From: Legionella quinlivanii
GTDB lineage: Bacteria; Pseudomonadota; Gammaproteobacteria; Legionellales; Legionellaceae
Length of the DNA: 64,000 bases
Assembly: GCF_900461555.1 (NCBI RefSeq)
Contig: NZ_UGOX01000001.1
Location: forward strand, 1-64,000
Reading direction: 5' to 3'
The translations under genes and the position numbers were made by a program. Positions 58,749 to 64,000 of this stretch are shown here, one piece after another; position 1 is the stretch's first letter; every line of letters starts with the position of its first letter. The notes under the pieces were generated by a model. The model saw only the letters and a program-made list of their open reading frames with translations. It ran no database searches and was not told where the DNA came from.

Positions 58749-59301
58749 AGGTCCACTTCCCAAATATAAACAAGACGTTGCCGGCGCCCTGCGCGCCGGG
58801 GATGTAAGTCGCTCCAATGCTGGCATGGCGATAATTGATGGATAGCCAGGGGAGGACGCCTGGAAATGGGATGCCCTTGAAAATATCAGGCCGGGCAGTG
58901 ACCAGTACGCTGTAACCACCGCCAAGCCGCAGGTTTTCGCTCAAATGCGCCACTTTTAAAAAAGCATAGCCTAACGCTGGTTCAATGTTTTTATGCGAAT
59001 CAAGAAATGCTATCGCGTATAGACCATGCCAATCGTTGTCTTCATCATAGAACCCTTTTCCAAGACCTCCGCCCCAGGCCTGTTCATTATAAGTTTTCAG
59101 GCGCTCTTTGTCGTAAGTGTAGCGGTTGTGCCAGGCATAGCCGGTTCCGTATAGCTCATTGCTGCCTTCAGTCCATATCTTATGCAAACGCTGGCATGTT
59201 TTATGTATCAAATAAGGAAGACCTTCACAGGATGAAGACGTTTCGCCGGCATGAGCTGCCGTAGATAGGCCTGAAATTAGTAAAAATAGTAAACGATTCA
59301 T
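58735..59301 (-). CDS. pagP: Lipid A palmitoyltransferase PagP/Rcp
   Basis: An outer-membrane beta-barrel enzyme that moves palmitate from phospholipid to lipid A, giving resistance to cationic peptides; the Legionella homologue is Rcp. The 188-residue protein has a signal peptide (LLFLLISGLSTAAHA), YGTGYAWHNRYTYDKE with the catalytic His (about 58), AWGGGLGKGFYDEDNDWHGLYAIAFLDSHKNIEP with the Asp-Ser pair (about 100), and a C-terminal aromatic strand ending FGKWTFEKL. Confidence 0.94.
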   Translation of the reverse strand: MNRLLFLLISGLSTAAHAGETSSSCEGLPYLIHKTCQRLHKIWTEGSNELYGTGYAWHNRYTYDKERLKTYNEQAWGGGLGKGFYDEDNDWHGLYAIAFLDSHKNIEPALGYAFLKVAHLSENLRLGGGYSVLVTARPDIFKGIPFPGVLPWLSINYRHASIGATYIPGAQGAGNVLFIFGKWTFEKL

Positions 59302-59417
59302 TTGATATTGAAATGAAGGGGTTCAGCCAGCACTTGTTTAATGCTACAGTGAATTGAATTCGGGTGCGTAGCTTAATCACCATTAGTAAAATTGTTATTT
59401 ATTAAGAGCATACTAAC

Positions 59418-60827
59418 ATGGACTTGTTTCGTAAAAAAGCGGTTAATTCCGAATCGGAGGATGAGTCCTCCCGCCTGGCCCGATGCCTGTCTGCGCTGGA
59501 TTTAGTGTTTCTGGGCGTGGGCGCGATTATCGGCGCAGGAATTTTTGTTCTGACCGGTATTGTGGCTGCCACACACGCGGGGCCAGGTATTGTTTTCTCT
59601 TATATTCTGGCGGGTTTGGCCTGTGCTTTTTCAGCGTATTCCTATGCAGAGCTCGCGGCGGCAGTAGGGGGCTGCGGCAGTGCCTATGGCTATGCCTACA
59701 CCGGGTTTGGTGAATTAGTGGCCTGGATTGTCGGTTGGGATCTCATTCTCGAGTATGCGATTTCTGTTCCAGCTGTTTCCGTCGGCTGGAGCGGGTATTT
59801 TAACGACCTGCTGAAAGCGATGCACATTATAGTTCCTGCGGATCTGCTGCATGCTCCGCAAAGCGGCGGTGTATTTAATGTGCTGTCCATGTCGATTATT
59901 TTGTTTTTAATGCTGTTGCTGAGTATAGGAATCAAGTCGAGCACGCGGGTCAATAATTTAATGGTTTTTGTGAAATTGGCCGTTCTTTGTCTCTTTATCA
60001 TTATTGCCAGTTCCAATGTCAATCCTGCCAACTGGTCGCCTTTTTTACCTTTCGGCTGGGAAGGCGTGGTTCAGGGCGGCGCATTGATATTTTTTGCCTA
60101 CATCGGATTTGACGCGGTTTCCACGGCAGCCGAGGAAGCAATCAATCCGCAACGCGATCTGCCGGTTGGTATTCTGGGCTCATTAATTCTTTGTACCTTA
60201 TTTTATATTATTGTTTCAGGACTGCTGACCGGCATTGTTCCCTATCCTGACCTGAATGTTTCTTCGCCTGTAACGCACGCGATGCTGTTGCTGGGCTACC
60301 GGACCGCTGCCGGATTTATCGGTGTGGGTGCAGTAGCGGGACTAACCACTGTGATGCTGGTGCTATTCTATGGTCTAACAAGAATTGTTCTGGCGATGTC
60401 CAGAGACGGTTTATTGCCGCGATTTTTTGCAAAGACTTCGCCTAAAACCAAAGCTCCGGTTAGAATTATAATTATCTGTGGTATTTTAATGTCGCTTATT
60501 GCCGCCTTACTGCCGATTAGTGAACTGGCGGAGCTGGTGAATATTGGAACCTTGTTCGCATTCATCACTGTCTGTATCGGGGTCATTGTGATGCGATACA
60601 CTCATCCGGATTTGCCAAGACCATTCAGAACGCCATTTATGCCAGTCGTTCCCATTCTGGGGGTGATCTCCTGTTTATATTTACTGATTAATCTTCCTAC
60701 CCTGTCATTGTTACGTTTTGTAATCTGGATGGCTATTGGATTAGTCATCTATTTTAGTTATAGCTATAAGCACAGTGCGCTTAATGGAGCGAGTTTTGGT
60801 AAAGGCTCAGAAAAAACCGGCAATTAA
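59418..60827 (+). CDS. APC-superfamily amino-acid permease
   Basis: A 469-residue transporter with 12 predicted membrane segments. FLGVGAIIGAGIFVLTG (about 31-47) is the conserved first helix of the APC family, and GALIFFAYIGFDAVSTAAEEAINPQRDLPVGI (about 221-252) is the consensus of the CAT/YfnA cationic amino-acid branch. Substrate probably a basic amino acid or polyamine. The ribosome-binding site is weak. Confidence 0.9.
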   Translation: MDLFRKKAVNSESEDESSRLARCLSALDLVFLGVGAIIGAGIFVLTGIVAATHAGPGIVFSYILAGLACAFSAYSYAELAAAVGGCGSAYGYAYTGFGELVAWIVGWDLILEYAISVPAVSVGWSGYFNDLLKAMHIIVPADLLHAPQSGGVFNVLSMSIILFLMLLLSIGIKSSTRVNNLMVFVKLAVLCLFIIIASSNVNPANWSPFLPFGWEGVVQGGALIFFAYIGFDAVSTAAEEAINPQRDLPVGILGSLILCTLFYIIVSGLLTGIVPYPDLNVSSPVTHAMLLLGYRTAAGFIGVGAVAGLTTVMLVLFYGLTRIVLAMSRDGLLPRFFAKTSPKTKAPVRIIIICGILMSLIAALLPISELAELVNIGTLFAFITVCIGVIVMRYTHPDLPRPFRTPFMPVVPILGVISCLYLLINLPTLSLLRFVIWMAIGLVIYFSYSYKHSALNGASFGKGSEKTGN

Positions 60828-61428
60828 AAAAGCCAGAAAAAAAGAATCGGTTTCTCAATTATTGAGAAAAATTGTTTCAGCTCATAAAACAGAGAAATCG
60901 ATTAGTTATGGGGAATTGATTCACTCAATGGGAGAGCGCGCTTTTGGCTTAATCACTATTCTGTTTGCTTTGCCCAGTGGTTTGCCTATTTCAATTATTC
61001 CCGGATTTTCTTTTGTGTTTGGTTTGCCAATTGTTTTTATCGCCCTGCATTTAATTATTGGCAGAAAAAGCCTGTGGTTACCTGCCCGCCTGGCTAGCCA
61101 GACTGTTGCTATTGACACCTTGGAGAAAGTGCTTGCCAGGACAAGGCCTTATTTATTACACATCGAGCGGCTGCTTAAACCGCGGTTGTTATTTTTTTTC
61201 TCCGGCATTGCCGAGCGTATCCACGGGCTTTGCCTTCTTTTTTTAAGTTTATTATTACTGCTCCCGATTCCTCTTAGCAATTTTGTTTTCGCAGCTCTGA
61301 TTATTTGTTTTGGCCTGGGGCTGGTAGAAAAGGATGGACTGCTTATTTTGCTCGCCTATCTAGGCTTTGCCGTCTATCTTCTCTTTCTTAATCAGGTGAT
61401 CCGACAGCTTTTAGGGTTGTTTGCTTAA
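60784..61428 (+). CDS. ExoD-family membrane protein
   Basis: A 214-residue member of the exopolysaccharide synthesis ExoD family. After a basic N-terminus come the SISYGELIHSMGERAFGLITILFALPSGLPISIIPG block (about 40-75) and several membrane segments with LLLLLPIPLSNFVFAALIICFGLGLVEKDGLLIL. The role of ExoD is poorly defined. The start is uncertain: ATG 60784 (used) or GTG 60775, both overlapping the end of the permease gene by more than 40 bases, or TTG 60796. Confidence 0.8.
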   Translation: MERVLVKAQKKPAIKKARKKESVSQLLRKIVSAHKTEKSISYGELIHSMGERAFGLITILFALPSGLPISIIPGFSFVFGLPIVFIALHLIIGRKSLWLPARLASQTVAIDTLEKVLARTRPYLLHIERLLKPRLLFFFSGIAERIHGLCLLFLSLLLLLPIPLSNFVFAALIICFGLGLVEKDGLLILLAYLGFAVYLLFLNQVIRQLLGLFA

Positions 61429-61506
61429 GCGTTGTTCCTATGCGCGGTATCCAGGCAATGCGTCTGATTGGCAAAAGCATTTTAAAACTCACTACGATTT
61501 TTATGG

Positions 61507-61668
61507 GTACCCCGCATAAAGCGGGGTACGTAGGCTCTTAGGGGTACGTAGGTTCTTAGGGGTACCTAGGCTCTTACAGGATAGTTAAAGTTTGAGACCA
61601 TCTCTCAGGGATAATCCGCAGAACGTAGGGAAATCCCTCTCCCTACGTCCCTCGGCTTGTCCGAGGGA
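61507..61668. repeat. Hairpin-ACGTAG repeats with a tandem array
   Basis: The gap 61429-61990 has no gene. 61507-61529 is a 9-base stem GTACCCCGC/GCGGGGTAC with loop ATAAA. From its right arm an 18-base unit GGGGTACGTAGGCTCTTA repeats at 61523-61540, 61541-61558 and 61559-61576. 61623-61648 is an inverted pair ACGTAGGG/CCCTACGT, and 61648-61668 a hairpin TCCCTCGG/CCGAGGGA adjoining it. The brnQ promoter is expected in 61800-61980 but not defined. Confidence 0.8.
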
Positions 61669-61990
61669 TCCAGAAGACTCATATAGAAACACTGGACCCA
61701 GCGGACATATTCCAAAGTCCGGAAATCAGATTCTATAGACAGCCGCAAGCCGATAATGCTTGCCAAAACTTGCAAAACTGTGTATAAAGGAGAAAGTCTG
61801 TAACATTATTAAACATTTTTTCTGGCTTTTGTATGATAAAACGGTATTTTGACAAGAAGTTCTCTTTCCTGATGACAAGTTCTGATGTTCTCTGTTCACA
61901 ATTCGACTTTCTCCATGTGGCCTTTGTGGCCTGTTAACGGATAACCACAGCTGAACTTATCTCGCTCAAACCCGCATGAAGGAGAACTTA

Positions 61991-63145
61991 ATGCAGAATT
62001 ACAAATCAATTTTTATCTACGGATTTGCCATCTTTGTAATGTTTTTTGGCTCAGGAAATCTGGTTTTCCCCTTGCAAATCGGATATGCGGGCGAAAGTAA
62101 TTGGTTAATGGGATTTGCCGGACTTTTGCTGACCGGCATTTTTTTGCCGCTGATGGGCTTGTTTGTGATTAAGCTTTACCAGGGCAGCTATCAGCGGTTT
62201 TTCTCTGAGGCTGGGAAGACAGCAGGCGTCTTGCTTCCTTTAATTATGTTGGCTTTATTAGGATCTTTTGGTGTAGTTCCACGCTGCATAACAGTAGCCT
62301 ATGGCAGTGTTAATTACCTGTTTCCAAAAATCTCCCTGATGCCCTTTAGTCTGGCATTTTGCCTGATAACCTTCTTTTTCTGTTTAAATGATCGCATTAT
62401 GGTCAAACTGCTTGGAAAATGGATGAGTCCGCTTTTATTATTGACCCTTGTCGTTCTGATTGGTGTGGCAATGTGGAAATCGCCTCAGGCGGGAGGTAAT
62501 ACGGCGGCATTGGCTGCTTTTAATAACGGTTTTGTAACCGGCTATCAAACGATGGACCTGTTTGCCTCTTTCTTTTTTTCTGCTTTAATTTTCCAGCAGA
62601 TTCAACAGCAATTTCCTAATGCATCTTCCAGAGAAATCATCGGCTTTGCCATTAAACCGAGCATCATTGGGGCCGGTCTCCTGGCAATCATCTATCTAGG
62701 GCTGGTCTATTTGGGTGCACATTACTCCAGTTTGATTGGCGATGTTTCCCCGGAGCTGATGTTGCCGGCAATAGCGTCCTACGCCATGGGTGATAAAGCC
62801 ACTTTGTTTATGGCAATCACTATGTTTTTTTCTTGCTTGACTACTGCAGTGGCTCTGAATAATTTGTTTGCGCGTTACCTTTGCTCGCTGTTTAAGCAAG
62901 AGGATAAGTTTCCTTTTTTTCTATGTTTGACCAGCTTAACGGCATTTGCCATTTCACTACTGGATTTTAAGGGCATTGCCGCTTTTCTTTCCCCAATTCT
63001 TCAGTTAACTTATCCGGCAGTGATTGTGCTTACTGCCTTATGCATTTTACTCCGCGGCCGTCAGCGTCTGAAAACGCTGATATTCTATCTGATTACCGCG
63101 CTGGTTGGCGGACTGGTATCCTTTCATCTGGTTAATATTGGCTAA
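61991..63145 (+). CDS. Branched-chain amino-acid carrier (BrnQ/LIVCS family)
   Basis: A 384-residue permease with about 12 membrane segments. FGSGNLVFPLQIGYAG (about 20-35) matches the BrnQ signature (FGAGNLIFPP..G), and GVVPRCITVAYG (about 91) matches the family's conserved second-half region. It likely imports leucine, isoleucine and valine with Na+ or H+. ATG 61991 is favoured because AAGGAGAA lies 7 bases before it; ATG 61976 would add five residues. Confidence 0.85.
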   Translation: MQNYKSIFIYGFAIFVMFFGSGNLVFPLQIGYAGESNWLMGFAGLLLTGIFLPLMGLFVIKLYQGSYQRFFSEAGKTAGVLLPLIMLALLGSFGVVPRCITVAYGSVNYLFPKISLMPFSLAFCLITFFFCLNDRIMVKLLGKWMSPLLLLTLVVLIGVAMWKSPQAGGNTAALAAFNNGFVTGYQTMDLFASFFFSALIFQQIQQQFPNASSREIIGFAIKPSIIGAGLLAIIYLGLVYLGAHYSSLIGDVSPELMLPAIASYAMGDKATLFMAITMFFSCLTTAVALNNLFARYLCSLFKQEDKFPFFLCLTSLTAFAISLLDFKGIAAFLSPILQLTYPAVIVLTALCILLRGRQRLKTLIFYLITALVGGLVSFHLVNIG

Positions 63146-63282
63146 TTCTTTTCCAAAAGCGAGCAGTCCGGTTTTTTTATTAAAGGCTGGGCGAGCCGAG
63201 TCAAAGATGCTACTATTTAAGCAGGCTTTAATGGCTTGTTCCTCATCAAATGGCAGGCCCCTTATTTACAGCAAGGAAATTA

Positions 63283-63786
63283 ATGAGATCGTGGTTTTTG
63301 AGTGTTTTGATGTTTACCTTAATGTCGGGTTCCCTCATGGCAGCTGAAAAAAAAATCGTGTATGGCTATGTTGAAAAAGCGCTGCTGGTTGATAAAAATC
63401 TAACGGTTTCCGCCAAGCTGGATACGGGAGCAAAATCAGCCTCTCTAAGCGCCATTAATATTCAGCCGATTGTCAAGGATGGTAAGCAATATTTGCAATT
63501 CACCGTACCCAGCAAGCAAGGCAATGTTGATTTTGTCGCCGAATATCTGGGCAAAGTCAGAATCAAGGTCAGAGCCGGAGAGCATCTGGCTGGCAAACTC
63601 GAGCCCATCAGGCGGCCGGTGGTCTTAATGCGTATTCGGATGGGAAATGTTGAGCAGCAGATCCCGGTCAATCTGACTAACCGCAAACGATTTATTTATC
63701 CGCTTCTACTAGGTAGAGATGCCATCAATGCGTTTTCAGGTCTGGTAGACCCTTCCTCAGCATTTAGAATAAAAATGGGTAAGTAG
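63283..63786 (+). CDS. RimB-like retropepsin-type aspartic protease
   Basis: A 167-residue member of the ATP-dependent zinc protease (DUF785/RimB) family, which has a retropepsin fold. A signal peptide (WFLSVLMFTLMSGSLMAA) is followed by VSAKLDTGAKSASLSA (active-site D-T-G, about 44), and the C-terminal YPLLLGRDAINAFSGLVDPS (about 139) is the family's LGRxFL-like element. CAAGGAA lies before ATG 63283. It precedes a UUP1-type gene, a known genomic association with RimK-like ligases; a periplasmic version is inferred. Confidence 0.85.
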   Translation: MRSWFLSVLMFTLMSGSLMAAEKKIVYGYVEKALLVDKNLTVSAKLDTGAKSASLSAINIQPIVKDGKQYLQFTVPSKQGNVDFVAEYLGKVRIKVRAGEHLAGKLEPIRRPVVLMRIRMGNVEQQIPVNLTNRKRFIYPLLLGRDAINAFSGLVDPSSAFRIKMGK

Positions 63787-63793
63787 GACAAGA

Positions 63794-64000
63794 ATGAAGT
63801 CTAATCAACGTCATGTTTATGGTTTAATTCTCTGTTTGTTTTTATTGGGTACAGGTCTTTTTCTATACCGGCATTTTATTCTTGATGTTCCTCTGACGGA
63901 CACCGAAACGGTCAATAGCTGGATGGTCGAGTCAAATTTACGTTTCACGGCCGACAAAAATGCACCAGTAAAAGCCAGCTTCATAATTCCCTATCTGCCG
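63794..64000 (+). CDS. UUP1/inactive-transglutaminase 7TM protein, 5' end only
   Basis: An open frame of 69 codons running off the window, starting ATG 7 bases after the RimB-like stop. The N-terminal membrane anchor GLILCLFLLGTGLFLYRHFIL is followed by a soluble region (WMVESNLRFTADKNAPVKASF) typical of UUP1-family membrane proteins, which pair with RimB-like proteases and RimK-like glutamate ligases. The rest lies outside the window. Confidence 0.7.
   Translation, partial: MKSNQRHVYGLILCLFLLGTGLFLYRHFILDVPLTDTETVNSWMVESNLRFTADKNAPVKASFIIPYLP

Noticed and set aside
58749-58925. An N-terminal extension of Tag reading back through pagP.
   Set aside because: The sequence is out of frame with pagP, is unlike any glycosylase, and the family starts just before RCAWC. 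The TTG start at 58748 explains the gene.

Overview
The window looks like a Legionellaceae chromosome (gamma-proteobacteria) starting exactly at the GTG of dnaA. Indicators are the dnaA-dnaN-recF-gyrB origin block, hfq-hflX, a PagP/Rcp-type lipid A palmitoyltransferase, a PlaA-like secreted GDSL lipase, a LegK-like Ser/Thr kinase and several lineage-specific proteins with effector character. This assignment is by family resemblance only; no database search was possible.

Layout. 1-6124: replication genes with two ParB parS-type sites, one inside recF and one in the recF-gyrB gap. 6125-9388: repeat-bearing gap, a lineage-specific protein, hfq and hflX. 9405-10000: a GIY-YIG endonuclease gene bracketed by inverted 84-85 bp palindromic repeats. 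10126-45000: a large O-antigen/surface-glycan locus. 45151-64000: mostly chromosomal genes (TlpA-like thioredoxin, pirin, wrbA, TSUP permease, GDSL lipase, darP, rlmKL, Mpo1-like protein, amino-acid transporters, tag, pagP, exoD, brnQ-like, RimB-like protease and the start of a UUP1-type gene), interspersed with effector-like genes (kinase 47538-48908, predicted ADP-ribosyltransferase 53859-55205, hypothetical 56112-56663).

The glycan locus encodes three nucleotide-sugar routes. ManC, ManB, Gmd and Per give GDP-perosamine, and a PglD/PerB-like acyltransferase may N-acetylate it. FnlA, FnlB and FnlC give UDP-N-acetyl-L-fucosamine. RmlA, RmlB and WecE give dTDP-4-amino-4,6-dideoxygalactose, for which a second NeuD/PglD-like acyltransferase is a candidate acetylase. 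Export is by the ABC pair Wzm/Wzt. Several glycosyltransferases (GT4, GT-C, GT2), a GT41 O-GlcNAc-transferase-like protein, two GtrA flippases, two methyltransferases, a WbqC protein, a phytanoyl dioxygenase-like protein, a propeller glycosidase-like protein and an acyltransferase-3 suggest extensive decoration. I see no Wzx/Wzy or O-antigen ligase here. Runs of 7-9 G lie inside four of these genes and could make the glycan phase-variable.

The most notable items are the predicted ADP-ribosyltransferase with a complete R-S-E motif set, the GIY-YIG/inverted-repeat unit, the G-tracts, the decoration cassette at 33393-39730, the paired parS sites, and a hairpin-plus-ACGTAG repeat family that has expanded into tandem arrays. 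No rRNA, tRNA, CRISPR array or complete insertion sequence was recognised.
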